From Paramecium sonneborni (taxonomy: Eukaryota; Ciliophora; Oligohymenophorea; Peniculida; Parameciidae), in NCBI GenBank assembly GCA_905182985.1, contig CAJJDN010000018.1:445926-509925 (forward strand): 64,000 nt of DNA, written 5' to 3'. Shown in pieces: positions 24,079-38,055 of this stretch (its first letter is position 1; each line of letters begins with the position of its first letter). Both the position numbers and the translations under genes were made by a program. Under the pieces are notes generated by a model, which saw only the letters and a program-made list of their open reading frames with translations, did not search any database and was not told the origin of the DNA.

Positions 24079-25838
24079 TCAATTTCTAAATTCACATTAA
24101 TTTGTACATGAATGAATCTTTCGTTATTTTCTTAATATTATTTAACTTGGCTTTCTGATTCCTTCAAAAATTCCAGCTTTCTATTAAGAATCTGGCTAAC
24201 TTTCTTTTGTATTCCATATTGGTAGAACATTTCCTTCACTAATAACAGTTTCACTTTCAATATAATTATTAATTTTCGATGTTGCTATCGAAGGTTAAAT
24301 AAATGAATCAAATTAGAAAGATGAATTAAATTAAGGATTTTATAAGAGTGTAGTCGAATGATTTTATATCCTTGTAATTCTACTTTCATCTATGAGCAAA
24401 GGTTATAAAAGATCTTTTTAGCCTTCAATCACGAAAGGCTGTTTTTTACTTTAAAATTAAGGATTATTCGAAACTTAATTTAAATTTTTCTATTAATCAT
24501 TCCTTAACTTTTCAAATGTAGATTATTCAACTTATATAGAATTTTATTAAATTTGAGTTATTTCTTTGTTTAAAAATAATTCTTATTTTGCTACTTAATT
24601 TTATTTATATGGATTAATTACAATTTAAATGATTTCATTTTTTGTTTAATTCTAAATAAATGAATATTTTACTTATAAGACATGAAATGTTTAATGTTTT
24701 TTTTATTTTATAAATTCAGGGAGACTCTCCCAATCATAAGAAAAAGGTTATTCATTATTTAACAATAATTTATTATCTTCTTCAATCTAATTCTGAAAAT
24801 AAGATTTGAGTTGAACATAATTTGGTGTCTCTTTAAATTCCAATGATTTTACATCTGTCATATATTATTAAAAGCACTAAGTTATATTATTTACAATTAA
24901 ATGTACCTTTGGTAATTATTTACACAATTCTTCCATTTTAATATCTTTTTTTATTTCTTTAATTTTTGCATATTTTAAATCTTTTTTATCTATTTATAAA
25001 TTCATCCATGGTAAATATCCTGTCGCTAGATAGATTAAAACATATCCAATGCTTTCCAAATCATCCCTTCTAGATTATTCCATTTCTTCATGAGCAGTTA
25101 CACTTGCATATCTGGCAGTCCCAATCAATCCAGTCTTTTTTACTTATACTATGTGATCTCCTTTTTTATTCTAATTTCATTTAAAAAAAATTACTATGTA
25201 ATATTTAGATAAACCAAAATCTATTAAATATAATAATTTAGGATTGTTAGGTCCATCTATAACAAAATTATCTGGTTTTATGTCTCTATGTAAAAAACGA
25301 TTTTCATGCATTATTTCTATTCTTTCAATCATCTATTGACTGATATATAAAATTTTACTTACTTAAGTTGCCAATCTTAAGACAGTAGCTAATTTCATAG
25401 CATTTCCTAGTGCTTTATATATTTATTCTAAATTTTTTCCAAGCATTTGCATTATGCAATATGTAAAGCCTCTTTCTTATCCATAAAACTTTATTTGTGG
25501 AAATCCTTAATATTTTCTTTATACTAATGTCATAATTGATTACCTTAATTCAATCAAAACTTTAATCTCTCTTTCTAATAAATTTGTCTCATCATCCTTA
25601 GATTGAATTTTTATTGCTAAAGCTGCATTATTATTGTTTTGATCATTAACTTTAAATACTGATCCAAAAGACCCTTCACCTATTTTTTGACTTATAAAAA
25701 ATCGATTTTAAACTAGATCTCCTACCTTATTTTTAAGTTTAAAAATACCTTAAATTGTTAGAAGTTGTCACTTAATTCATTTAACTTTTTTTCAGAAATT
25801 TTTTTTTCCATTGGATTCTCATTATTTTTGGAAATCAT
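24079..25838 (-). CDS. Casein kinase 1-like protein kinase (about 544-571 aa)
   Basis: The kinase domain has the CK1 features. They are KIGEGSFGSVFKVND, ALAIKIQ with the lysine, then FLHRDIKPDNFVIDG, LLYLIDFGLSKYY and GTARYASVTAHEEMEQSRRD in place of APE. All catalytic residues are present. Family members phosphorylate acidic or primed sites in many pathways. A 200-residue Gln/Ser/Asn-rich tail follows with no domain. Introns of 23 and 24 nt are required. Three further GT..AG segments (30, 30, 21 nt) are multiples of three without a stop and are likely introns too. The next minus-strand gene upstream is a divergent kinase-like protein. Confidence 0.85.
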
Positions 25839-25953
25839 TAATATAAATTATTATTCTTCATTTACATTAGTAAAAAATTATATTTCATTGTTATATAAAA
25901 ATTTCAGATTTTATCTATGGATAATTTCAATATAGAATCAATTTCATTTAAGA

Positions 25954-27311
25954 TCATTTAAATTTTGTTGGAAGAATGTATATTGTGTTTAGAAATTTGT
26001 TTTCTTCATTTATAGAATCATCTTCTTAATTATCATTAAGATTAAGCTTTAATTCCATTTTTGAAATTTTTTGCTTCAAAAATGGTAAAAAGATTTTTGA
26101 TGTCATATAATAGGAAGAAGTTTTTCTTTATTCAGGAAGGTTGGACATCATTAATGAAATCATTTCAAAAATGTTCTGGCGAATTTTGGTTTAATTTTAC
26201 CATTTTAATTCATTTAATTTAGGCATAGAAAAATGTCCCATGAGATTCTATTTCTAAATCTCGTCTTGTTTATTTCCAAAAGGATTATTCCCAAACACCC
26301 TTATATAGATAATATTATATACATTATATAAAATATTATTCCAACTTAATAAATGTTACTTGCTGTAGTTATCTTTTATGTTTAAGAAAAACTTTCTGGA
26401 GATGCATGACCAATTATCTACCCTTTACTTTTATTACAAAATTTAATTACTAATTTATTGGTTGGTATTTTTCAAGAAAAGAATATGAAAAATTCGTTAT
26501 TTGAATAACATTTTCTTCCTTAGAATAGTGAATGTTATCCAAATCTAATCTATTATGAACCAATTTTATTGATTCAAAATAATTAGTGACTTATACTTAA
26601 AAAATATGGTTACCTTATAGCAGCTATCTTATTATTTCTAATACTTAACTTAATTTCATGTTTGGAGTCCCTTATATAAGTGACCTTAAAGTTTCCAGTC
26701 TTTTTTTCTTATAACAATATGAAAATTAATGTCCATCATATTAGATTGTCTCTATATTCATTAAATAAGGGCATTTAATTTAGTTAACTAATTTCAGAAC
26801 TTTTATTTCTTCTGGAATACAAAAACATTAGTTGGATTTTGATTGTTTCATAAAAAGAATCTTATCATAATACTCGAAACCATTATGACATTTATCATCC
26901 AGTTTATAAATCTAGGCTTTATAATGTAATTTATACAATTCCTGATTCATTTTGTTCTAGAACAGTTCTTTTTGTATTTTGACTATTTTAAAGAAATATA
27001 AATTTTCCTTTACATATGTTAAAAAGCCATTAAATATTCTCATGATTTCCTAAAATCTTAAATTCTTCCATTTTAATTCGTAGTATAACAAAACTCATGT
27101 AGCCTAATTTCTCCATTTATTCATCCCATTTAAATTGTATATCCTCATCAGAGAAATACAATTCAAATAATTTCTACCCAGTGGAAGTATTCTAATTACA
27201 AAATTTTTATACTATTCTAATACTTTCTAAATAAGGAATAAAGTGAATAGATAACTACTGAACTTTGTTGTTAAATGTCCCAACCATTTCAAATTGTTAA
27301 TCTTACTCCAT
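25954..27311 (-). CDS. Divergent kinase-like protein, probable pseudokinase (about 422-430 aa)
   Basis: The late kinase subdomains are recognisable. They are ETLRSLIQGTPNMKLSQVLE, LVHNRLDLDNIHYS at the catalytic-loop position, ITNFSYSF at the DFG position, GHASPESFSQ at the APE position, and YQVGIIFYIMVFGNNPFGNK. The catalytic loop has Asp within RLDLDN, but HRD is replaced by HNR, and DFG is NFS. No glycine loop is seen in the first 120 residues. Catalysis is therefore unlikely and a scaffold role is more plausible. Introns of 25, 20 and 23 nt are required, and a 24-nt one is optional. It lies 115 bp from the CK1-like gene, same strand. Confidence 0.68.
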
Positions 27312-27655
27312 TAAAATAAAAATAAGATATAGTTTTAATAAATTATTACTCTTAAATGTTTGAGTAATTAAATTATTTGATAATGAATTTTGAATATTCT
27401 TCTTTACTTTAAGGTTTTATCTTAAATAAACTGAATCCTGAAATAGATATTAAGCTTATTAAATTATTATTCTTCTTAATGCTATTCAAATAATATGATG
27501 AAAAATGTGATATTTTACTTGAAAATCGAGTTGACGCTTAGAAATACTTATTTATATGACTTTAACTAAAGTAAAAGAATTTTTAAGTGTTTTTATACAG
27601 GACAGAACTATTAAAAATGTGTTTAGGTAAACAATAAAGAAAATAAATTCATTTA

Positions 27656-30600
27656 TCAAAAAAGCCCTTCTTCACGGAGGCATCTGATCAAATCAAAATC
27701 TTCGTAAAGTTGATGCTCTTTATTTTACAACTAAGTATCTGATTAATTCTTTCTTTTTTATTCAGCTTTAATTTCCATTTGAACTTGTTATTAATTATTA
27801 ATGATTTTTGAATTATCTTAATTATTTTTTATTGATTAACTTTATAAAATATGACTTTGTTGATTTTTAATAAATTTTTTAGATATTTCATATTCAGAAG
27901 TACTTCTATCTTTTTCTTTATTATTTATAATAATCTTAAATTTAGATACACTTTCCTTATTATTATTTTTCTTAATTTTATATTATTATTAAATGATTTC
28001 ATGATTCTAAATGTTTTCAAATTTCTGATTCTAAGCTATTTCTATTTGAAAATCTGATATATTATAGGTTGATTTTTCTTAATTTTCTTAATTCGATTAT
28101 TTGAGATATGAAATAAGTTTTTGAGATGTTTATTTATTTTCAAAATTCCATTAATCTTTTAAAAGTAACTCGAATGAAAATTTTGTAGAGTCAATATTTC
28201 TATAAAGTTATCTTTAAACCATATTTTTTAACATCGATTTCCATAATTCACTTTTTGATAACTAAATTTAAAATCAAATATTACTGTAATAGCATTTCCA
28301 AAAATAAATAGTGCATTTTTAGCTCTTGTCAAAGCAACATTCATTCTTCTTCCATCATTTAGAAATCCTATTCCTCCTGATTAGGAAGAACGAACACAAC
28401 TAAATAGTATTATATCTTTTTCTTAACCCTAATTATATAGAATATATTTTTACTTAAAATGAATCAACAGTATTAATACTTATTGTTTTTTAATCTAAAA
28501 AGATTTCATCTATTAAACTTTTTTTAAGTAATGTCTTAATATATCTAACTTATGATTTATAAGCACATATTACTCCTATTGTTTAAGACGGAAATTCTTC
28601 TTTAATTGATTTAATAAATTAAACTATAACAAAAGCTTCTTATTCATTTATATTTGATGTTCCATCTTTCTTTTCTTAACCATCCAGTATATCCAAGAAT
28701 AATAGTCTATTTTAAAAGAAATTTGTTGGTAAATATCTTGAATTTGTTGATTAATGATCTTTCAATTTATTTCCATAAAAATATTCTGATGGGAACATTC
28801 TAATTTCAGAATGCATTCTATATTAAATATCTAGGAAATAAGGTTCAAAATTATTATCTAGTATTCTTTCAAATAAACTTCTATTATATAATGTTTGATT
28901 AGAAACTGGTGAAAATGTTGTTGCAGGTAATTATTTTGGATCACCTATCAATATCATTTTTTCAATTCCCAATCTTAAAGGTATAATATTAGATGGTTCA
29001 GTACATTGAGCTGCCTCATCTACAATCAATAAATCTATTTAATCCAAATACTTAGATAATTTATCAGACCCACTTGAACTTAAAGTACTACAAATAATTT
29101 CAGCATCATTTAATAACTTTTCACAAAATTAATTATAATACTCTTTATACATTTTTTTATTTTCTCTTGTTTTATCTAAATATTCTTATTTCATCTTTCT
29201 TAAATCATTAAATTAATTGATTTAATCTTTAATAATCCTTCTATCTTCAGATGATATTCCATGCTGATTCAACTTTTTCTCTAATTTCTTAATGTGATTC
29301 TAAATTTAACATAATTCAATCCTTAAATCTGCTGTTGTTTTTTAATCTTATTATGCATTCAATTTTTAAGTAGAAAATAATTTATGTTATGCTAAATCTT
29401 CTAATGAAACTTTCTTAATTATGTCTGAATGAATATTCTCTTCATCTAATAAACCAATCCTAATGATATTAGCTTATCTAGGATTACCCTTCGAATCAAA
29501 TAAACCTTCTTTTTACAGAATTCTTAAGATAATCTCATCTATAGCTGCATTTGAAGGTGCACAAATCTATTATTAATAATTTATTATTTTACTAATATTT
29601 TCTTCCTTGGAAATTTATTCATTAATTTCATATACTCATATACTCCAGATAATAATCCAATTAATGTATGTGTTTTACCTGTTCCTGGCTAAAAAAATAT
29701 CTACTATAAAACATACCGGTCCTTATAATAAACATATTCCTTTTTCCTTTAATATTATATCTCTTATTGAATTTGCTTGACTCTCATTATACTTTTGATA
29801 CACTGTTTATAAAAACGGGTATAATAATTCTTTATTTTATATTTAATTTTTAAATTATACAGTCCAACCTCCTTCAACATTTTAACCTATCAATTATTAT
29901 TCTGAAGTTGGATTATATATTAATTTTGCTAAAGGAGTTTTATAATTTAATCTTGTTATCATCTAATATTCACGAATTAATGTTGTAATTTTAGAAAAAG
30001 GAAATAAAAATACATTATGCCATTAATTTACATTTAAACTTTATTTATTTATAAAAGTTTATATTCTTATTTATTGTAAATATTAAGCTTTTTATGGATC
30101 TATTAAAATCCCAAAAAATATCATCTTATCTTCATGCAATTAATTAATTTATCTTAATTTTATATTAATTTTGCTTGAAATTATTACAATAAAATTTTTT
30201 AGAGTTGTCAAATCACAAACTCCATCCTTAATACTATCATAATATAATTTTTAATCTTCTGATTAATTCTCATCTTTTTCATCTTATACCTTTAAATATT
30301 TATTATTAGCACCTTAAGGATCTTTTTATAAATTAGTCTAAGGTCCTCTCATAATAAATATAGCACCTTCAGATTCATTATCACTTTCATCAATCTTTAT
30401 TTACACTTTTCGATATTTTGTTGTCTTTTCTATCTTTTTTAAAAATTCTATTAAATCTTATTTTATTTATGCAGTAGCCTCATTTAAGAATAAATATTCA
30501 AATATTCTACAATACTCCTCAGAACTTTAAAATTTATTAGGAATAACCTTCTATTCTTAATCTGCTATATCTGGTATATCATAGTTTTTCAAAAATAAAT

Positions 30601-32353
30601 ATTTTAGTAATCTATTAAATTCAAAAATAGGTTTCCCTACTTAAAATGATTCTCCCATATTGTTGTCTAAAATCATTTTAAATTTAGATAATCTCAATGA
30701 TTCAGTAGTCTTTTTTTTCTCTATTTTAATTGATCTAAATTCATGTTTATCCTCATTTAATAATTCTTCCGTTTCTCTTTAACCCTATTATTTAACTAAT
30801 GGATTATCTAAAATTTGAACTTGCATTTCAAATTTCTTTCTCTCTTTCTCTCGTGAAGTCATGTATAAAGGTTATTATTATTTTAAATCAAACAAGTTTA
30901 AACTTTTTTTAATTCCTTCTGGAAATCTCTATTATTTTTATTATTATAATAATTCTATTTCTCTATGTGATTATTTTATTTCCTGATGGTTTGGCTTTTT
31001 CTAATTAATTTAAAAATCCTTTCCAATTTATTTTAAAGATTTACCAATATCTTAATTATTTTTTATTGAATCATCCCCAAATCTTTAAATGAATCCTTAT
31101 TTCTCCTATTACTATTTAATCATTAAATTTTGTTATTTAATTTATGGATCAATTTATTATTTTTATAAGATTGATTGTGTAAAATTTTACTAATTATTTG
31201 AACTAAAATAACTATTAATGATTTTCTAATTTGAATCGTTAACAGTTTGATAAACTTAATCTATTGGTTATAATTCAAAAGAACTTTTAACTGAATCTAT
31301 TTTATTGTCTGTGCTTGTGATCACATATTTTGAAAAATCCCAATTGTCTTTTTATGGTTCAAATCTTTTTTCAAATATTTTTTTTACTTCGAAATTCTGT
31401 GGTAATAATTAAGGATTAGAAATCTCTTATATTTTGTTATTCTAAATTTATTTTTTAATTAAATAAGGATCTTTAATTTCCTATTTTTTTTCATTTTGAT
31501 TCGCATTTGATTATGATTATAATCTTTCTAAATCTTATTTGAATAATTCTTTTTTAAATTAAAATTATTTTTATTCTTATGTGTTTTTTATACCATTATC
31601 ACTCCTTTTGAATTATCCTTATTCAAAAAGATTAACTTCTGACTTTTATCCATTATCTACAATTTCTAAAATATCGAAACTTTCATTATAACTTGTTTCA
31701 CCCTAATTTTCATGTCGTTTAATTCTATTTTTTATTAACCATTCTTATTTTTATTCCATTTCTATCACATTTTCTGCTTCTTTTTAATCTTTATTATTTT
31801 TTTTTATACTTGTATACTCTTCAGATTTTTGTGCTTAAATATCCTCACTATCTGCTTCATCAGTATTATCATTATCTATTTAATATGCTTATTTTATATT
31901 ATTTTTCTTAAACGATTTTTATTAATTCAACTTTTCAGATGAAAGTTTTTTAGATTCTATAGAAGAAAAGAGTTTAATATCTGAAAATTCATTATATTTT
32001 TCTAGTTAACTGTTATTTAAATTTAGAAAATTCAATTGAGATTGATTAGTATGATTAGTTTTCTAAGTTTAGTCAATTTATTTAATATTACAAATTTAAT
32101 TCAAGTTTAAAATATCTGTTTGTTTTAGATCTTTATTGTTGTTAATAGAATCGTTTTTTTTATTTTCTTAATAAATTATATCAAGTTCAAATTCATCTTA
32201 TATAATCTTTGCATTTTATTTTATTTCGCATAATTATGAAAAATTCACTTATTTTTCAATTTATATTTTTAATTTACTATTTTTGTTGTTCTTTATTTTA
32301 AATTCACCTTCACTGTCACCAGATATAATTTGAAATTGAAAATCATCTTCCAT
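27656..32353 (-). CDS. SEN1: Sen1/senataxin-like SF1 RNA-DNA helicase (1531 aa)
   Basis: The C-terminal half carries all SF1B motifs. They are LQGPPGTGKTHTLIGL (Walker A, near residue 885, split by a 28-nt intron inside GPP), LLIVDEAAQCTEPS (Walker B), LIGDPKQLPATTFS, FLDIQYRMHSEIRMFP, TVDSFQGQEKDIILF and RMNVALTRAKNALFIFG. This order and the 90-residue insertion after motif Ia fit the Sen1/senataxin branch, which resolves R-loops and ends Pol II transcription. The first 600 residues are Lys/Asn/Gln-rich and probably disordered. About 180 further residues follow motif VI. Four introns (28, 26, 25, 23 nt) leave 1532 codons. Confidence 0.92.
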
Positions 32354-32525
32354 TTTATATATTATAAAATTAATATTAACTTATTTTGAGTTGAATTATT
32401 ATTCTTAATAAGTTGGAGAAAACTAAAGAGAAATAATATGATGAAAATAAATCTAATTAGAAAATTTAAAGCAGGAAAAAAATAATATACTCATAACATT
32501 AAATAAAAATGGAAAATTATTACTA

Positions 32526-33702
32526 TCATAGCTAATTATCTAAATATTTTTAATAATTCTATGAAAATTATAAATATTCTTTTTGGATTTTATTAGTTCT
32601 TAATAGATAAACAAGAAATACTTTTATATGTCTGTATAATTATTGTTAGCATTCTAATGTTCACTATGACTTTTATTATATCTATTTTCGGGTCTAGAAT
32701 TAGTTTTACTCTTTTTATTGCAGAGGAAACTTTAAGTATTAAGAAATGCCCTTAAATTATCACTTTGATTTTTTAAATCAAATTTGACATTTTCTGTAGT
32801 AGTTTTAACTTATTAAATATTTGTATCCATCATTTATTTATGTTATATTTTTTATTGTTAACTTGCAGCCCTCTGATGATTGATACATGATTTTATTTTA
32901 TTAGAATCATTTTTTTCTATTGTTGATGAATCTCTTGATGATCTATAAGCATCATTCTATTTTAAAGAATCTCTACGATTTTAAAGCATTTTCAAGATAG
33001 AACTATCTATCGTATTACTTATCTAAGTTTTGACCTCAGCATATTATTTACTATAATCTTCTATATTTCTTGAATTTATCTTTTACTTCGGAGCTACAAA
33101 ATCTATAGTCTAATATCTCTAACTATTCTTAATATACTTTAGATATTTACTTTGAGATGATGAGAATCTTAATTTTTTATTTTATCTTAGACAGGAGAAG
33201 TCTAATGACTGTTAATTCTCTCGCTTACATCAATTAGTTTAGATTTTAGAATGTAATTTTCACTTTGCAATCTTTTTACTTATTCTATCAATTATTGATT
33301 CTCTTTTTTTAAAGACTAGAAATTTATAATTATTACATTCACTAATTGTTTAGTATTACTTAAACATTCATTTACACTCTCTTGTTCTTCTAATTTTTAT
33401 TATAACGATTCTGCATATAGTTTTATTTGTTATTCCATCTAATTTAAAATTTAATGATAATGTACTCGAATGTGCTTACGAATCTCATGTTCATATTTTT
33501 AAACTTGTTTTTCTAAAGCTTCATAATCATAATTTTTAGTGGCATCAATTATTTTTTAAGGTATTGCATCTCTAATAAATTAAAGTTAACTATCTAAATC
33601 TTTACATTATGTCCATTTCTTTTATTAAGTTCCATCAAAACAAACCTAATTATTATAATTCAATACTAATTTAAATATCTCATTCATAATACTTTGACTC
33701 AT
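32526..33702 (-). CDS. Coiled-coil protein (376 aa)
   Basis: The start is MSQSIMNEIFKLVLNYNN. A coiled coil spans about residues 60-150 (QMEQQIKLYAESLQQKLEEQ, and SLKKENQQLIEQVKRLQ). The rest is Ser/Asn/Gln-rich (RSSRDSSTIEKNDSNK) and low complexity. Two 23-nt introns restore the frame; without the second the frame would run on past the stop. No family is recognised. Its 5' end lies 115 bp from the stop of the next minus-strand gene. Confidence 0.66.
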
Positions 33703-33817
33703 ATTAACTATATTTTATATATTTTTTATTAAATAAATAATAATGTAATATTCACATATTACTATGATCAACTTTTTGATTATACAAATATTATATAATT
33801 TTTAAATAGAAGCATCA

Positions 33818-36278
33818 TCATTATTTTTAATTTGTAATTGTCTTATGTAATTTATTCTCCATATTCTGAGAGGTTATTTAAGTAGAATTCGTACTGTAAG
33901 CAAATGACTTAAAATCACTCATATTCTAAGATTTTAATGAAAACTCTCCTCCTTATGGAGATATGGCTTTTGTTCTGAATTATCTAGGTAATACAAACTA
34001 AAAAATCTATTTAATATCATACTTATTTCAACTCTTTTTCTTACATATTTAATTCATCTCTATATTCTAGATTTTTTATCATTAAATCTATCAATTAACC
34101 TTTAACTAATGAATATCCATTCTTTTGGTTCTCCTATTCCTAATTTGAATTATAAAGCATTGAATTATTCTTTCTTGTTAATCTAGGCGATACTTTAATT
34201 TCAATTTTCTATTCAGCTGAATTTTATTGCTATAAAATTTACTAAGTAAATTATTCTTTAATTTTAGTATCATTAATAACTAAAGATTTAATTTATTAAG
34301 AATTTAATAAACTTTGTTAACTATTTCTATGTCTCATTGAAAATCTTTGTTAGTTTATTTTTAGTTTCTTAACTTCTTTTGTTTATTCCATTTAATCTTA
34401 AGCTCGATCTTTCTCTGTATTGTAATAATCAACATTTTGTATTTCTCTATATTCTTAAAGCTTATTATATGTAGCCTATTTCTACTCAAATTATATATCA
34501 GAAACTGAAATAGATTTCATTAGACTTTTAGTTACTGGCATCTCTTTATGAATTTCCCATTCTGTTTAAATTATTTTCTTAGCTGTATCCTTTATTTAAT
34601 CTAATGTTAAACACTCTTCAAATGCTATTGCCTCTATTTTCTTATTAAAAAATTCATCTATTGTTGATACTTTGCTTGATTTTTATTGATTGTTTAATTA
34701 ATTTACTAATTATTGATGATTTTTTTCTAATTCACTTATCTCATCTCTTATTGTCAAACAAGATTTTTATCTTAAATTAATTAACTAACTTAAATAACTA
34801 TTTTTATGATCTGAATTTGTATTAAGCCTTTTACATTTTACAGAAATTTGACGTTTTTTAGGTTTTTCTTAATTCTACTTAACAACTGAAACACTATTTA
34901 AACTCAAAAAGCTACTTGGATGAGCATTTTAAATTACTTTCTCTCTTTTAGTTGATTGTGATTGAGATTGAGATTCTTTCATAAGTGTGTTAACATAAAT
35001 TGTATGATTTATTGAAGTTTAAGAATATGGATTTGAAAAAATAGTTGAATCCTTATGATGATATGATTTTATTTTAATGGGTAAATAATCTTACATTGTC
35101 AATTTATCCTGACTGTTTGAGACATAAATACATTAATTACTTTGAACTGTCTTAAATCCTTTTTAAAATTAAGCACTCTTATTTTCTTAGAGCTTCGCTT
35201 TAATCAAGTCTTAAAGTTTTGAATTGCCAATGATTTTTTAATTTTATTTTTAATTTATCTGATATCCATAAAGAAATTAAGTAAATTTGGTTAAGTCTTA
35301 ATCTTCTAATAAAATTTATTCAAATTTTTCATTTACAAATTCAAATTCTGAATTTATATAGTCAATAAATTCTAATTTGGCTTTCAAAGGTTTTAATATT
35401 TGGGAAGCCAAAAAATGAGCCAAATTCAAAGATTAAATACATTCTAAATGATTATCATTAATTTCTAAAGATTTGCTTTATATGTCTAAATTGATAATCA
35501 ATGTAGCCGTTATTTTTATCAATTATTTTTATAAATTGATTAAATTTGATTATGGTTTATGATATTCTCGAACAGAGTTTAATAGCATTTGGAATCCAAA
35601 TTCAATAGTATCATTATTTGTTAAGTTGGATAATTCAAATTATGCAGCATTCTTTAGTGTTAAAGTTTAAAAATATATAAATTATGATTAAAATGTAGAA
35701 ATAGGCTTCAACATTTACAATTTGAATAAAAAAAGTGGAGCCTCTTTTAATAAAGATATTTTGCAATATAAATAATTAAAGAGTAAAGTTTTTTATAAGT
35801 TACAAAACAGTTACTACCATTAATATTGAATCCAAATTTTAGATTTGCTATCTGGTTCTAATTTATCAAAAATATTTGCAAATTATTTTATTGTTAATTT
35901 ATTTGGTTCATTCAAAAATTTTTGTTTTCTTGATATTTGTTTTTCATTCTTCTATTTTTCATTTAAAGAATTCTAATATTTATTAAGCAAAATTTGATAA
36001 TTTTAACATAAATTCATGCAAGTTATTAAAACTTCTAAAATAGTTTATTATTTCTAGCTAAAGTGAAAGAAATATTTCTTTATGACTTTCAGTTGGCAGT
36101 AAAGTAATCTTCTAATTAACTAAATATTTAATTGAATGTAAAATGTATCATTGATCAAATAAGGATGACAAACTAATTTTCTACTTAAATTAATAAATTT
36201 TTTGTATTTATTATTTTTAAGCAACTAAATTGTATCATATAGGTGATATTCCAATATTAAAGAGTTGTTGTTGTTCAT
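33818..36278 (-). CDS. Large hypothetical protein with helical N-terminal half (811 aa)
   Basis: The start MNNNNSLILEYHLYDTIQLL leads into about 350 residues of regular amphipathic helices (VLITCMNLCQNYQILLNKYQ, LNLAHFLASQILKPLKAKL), resembling a TPR/helical-repeat solenoid without a clear repeat. The middle is Ser/Gln-rich (KESQSQSQSTKREK). The C-terminal third is charged coiled coil, ending EFSLKSQNMSDFKSFAY and a basic tail. Only one 25-nt intron is present, near the 3' end, leaving 812 codons. No domain is recognised. The 5' flank (36279-36431) is the shared upstream region with the divergent coiled-coil gene. Confidence 0.7.
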
Positions 36279-36431
36279 AAATTATAAATTTATTTACTTT
36301 TATTTTAATATTGAAAGAAAAAAGTAAGATCAAAGTATATTAAATTGTAATTTTAAGTTGGAACATACATTATTAATAAAAATTTGTAAAGGAAGGTAGT
36401 AATTTTTATTTATTAATTATAATTATTTTAA

Positions 36432-37936
36432 ATGCCACCTAAAAAAAAATAATAACAGGAAGTAGTTGAATTTACTGAAGCAGAAAAGAAAGCATTAGAG
36501 AAATTGTAAATAATTTTGGCATGATTAAAATATAGAGATCATTCTAATCTATTGATTGAGATATAGGTTTTAAAGGATAGAATAGAAGAGTTATAGAAAA
36601 ATGTTTATGATTTAAATGAGACGATAAGAACAATAAATGAATAAAATGTAAAGCATTTAAGAGTATTATAAAGCTTGCTTTAACTTTAAAAATGGAATCA
36701 GATATAAATAGAAAAGAAAGCGATTATAATGCTCTTTTATAGTAATATGAGGACTTGAAAAAATAAACGACTGAAGAAATTGAAACAACGATTTAAAGGA
36801 AAGATGAAAAAATTCGATGTAATTAAGTTACATAATTTATATAGATTTGGAAAAAGAAAAGGCAGATTTAGAAATGAGACATAAGGATGAATTATAAAGA
36901 GTTAATGAAGAATTAAAAAAGTTGAGTTCATTTAAGGTATTTAATGTACTAAAATTAGGAAGAAAAAGAATATATGATTAGAGAAATTCATGATTTAAGA
37001 GAAGAAATGAATAAAAAGGATTATGCACATTTAGATGAATAAAGCAAAGCCAATAAAAACTTTTTAAAATAAACTTAGAATTTAACAAATGTTAATAATG
37101 CTAAGATTGAGGATGTACAAAGAAATGCAAATAAATTAGCAGAGGAAAAAGTAGCTGCTAAATATGATGGTATTTTAAAAGAAAACGAAAAGATTAAAAG
37201 TGAACTATAAGAATATGAAAGAACGTTATCAATATATCAAAAAGAGAAAGAAACATTTTAATAAGAAAATATTAATTATAAATTAAATTTAAGTATTAAA
37301 GAGGAATAAGCCAAAGAGTAAACATTTTATTTTTAATTTAGATATTAAATGTAAAACCATCAATAAATTATAAAGATTAAATAGTTGAAGGAAAAGATTG
37401 AATATCTCAAGACTTATATAGCGAGTGTATTTCATTTTATCCATTTTTTAGGAAGTGACAAAGTAAACTAAAGAAATTGAAATTATGAAACATTAAAGTA
37501 ATACAAAGGTATAAGAATTGGAGATGCAATTACGAAATTTAAGACATTTACTTGATTAAAGAACTAAAGAATTAAAAACTGTTAAAGCCTTGGCTTAAAT
37601 GATCTTAGATTAAAGATCTGATATTGAGTAATTTTTCCTTTAAGCCATTGATTAAGTGAAAAATGAAATCAACAAGAAAAATAAGAATTAGAAAAATAGT
37701 CGCTTACCAGAAATATCATAAAAATCTTAAAGTCTCGAATCCAACAAGGTTGATATAAATGATTTGGATTTAGAAGAAAAAGAGAAATTATTAAGAATTC
37801 TATTTTCAAAAATGAATCAAGGTGTGCCACCTACTAATTGGAAATCATAACTTGGTCATGTAAACTTTTATTATTTTATTTATAGAGTAAATCCTAAGTT
37901 GATGGTAGCTCTTTTAGAGATAATCAATTTTAATGA
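36432..37936 (+). CDS. Coiled-coil protein resembling basal-body factor BBOF1 (441 aa)
   Basis: The start is MPPKKKQQQEVVEFTEAEKK. A continuous coiled coil follows (YLEKEKADLEMRHKDELQRV, EEKEYMIREIHDLREEMN, ENEKIKSELQEYERTLSIYQ). The opening lysine run and the long single coiled coil are like BBOF1/CCDC176 (DUF4515), a ciliary basal-body orientation factor. That assignment is tentative because coiled coils look alike. The C-terminus (QGVPPTNWKSQLGHSKSQ) is not coiled. Seven introns of 22-30 nt are needed, the first of which contains an in-frame TGA. This is the most intron-rich small gene here. Confidence 0.7.
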
Positions 37937-38055
37937 AGATAAAGAGAATGAATATTAAATTATAATTTTACAAATTTGTATTAAGAGCATGCTATAGGAT
38001 ACATTTTTATAATATTTATCGTTTTCTTTAGAGTACGTTTTTGATTAATTATTAA

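Noticed and set aside
27382..27656. Plus-strand frame starting MNFEYSSLLQGFILNK
   Set aside because: It lies at the end of and antisense to the helicase gene. The minus-strand frame there continues directly from the helicase motifs to its stop at 27656, and the plus frame needs an impossible shift to go on.
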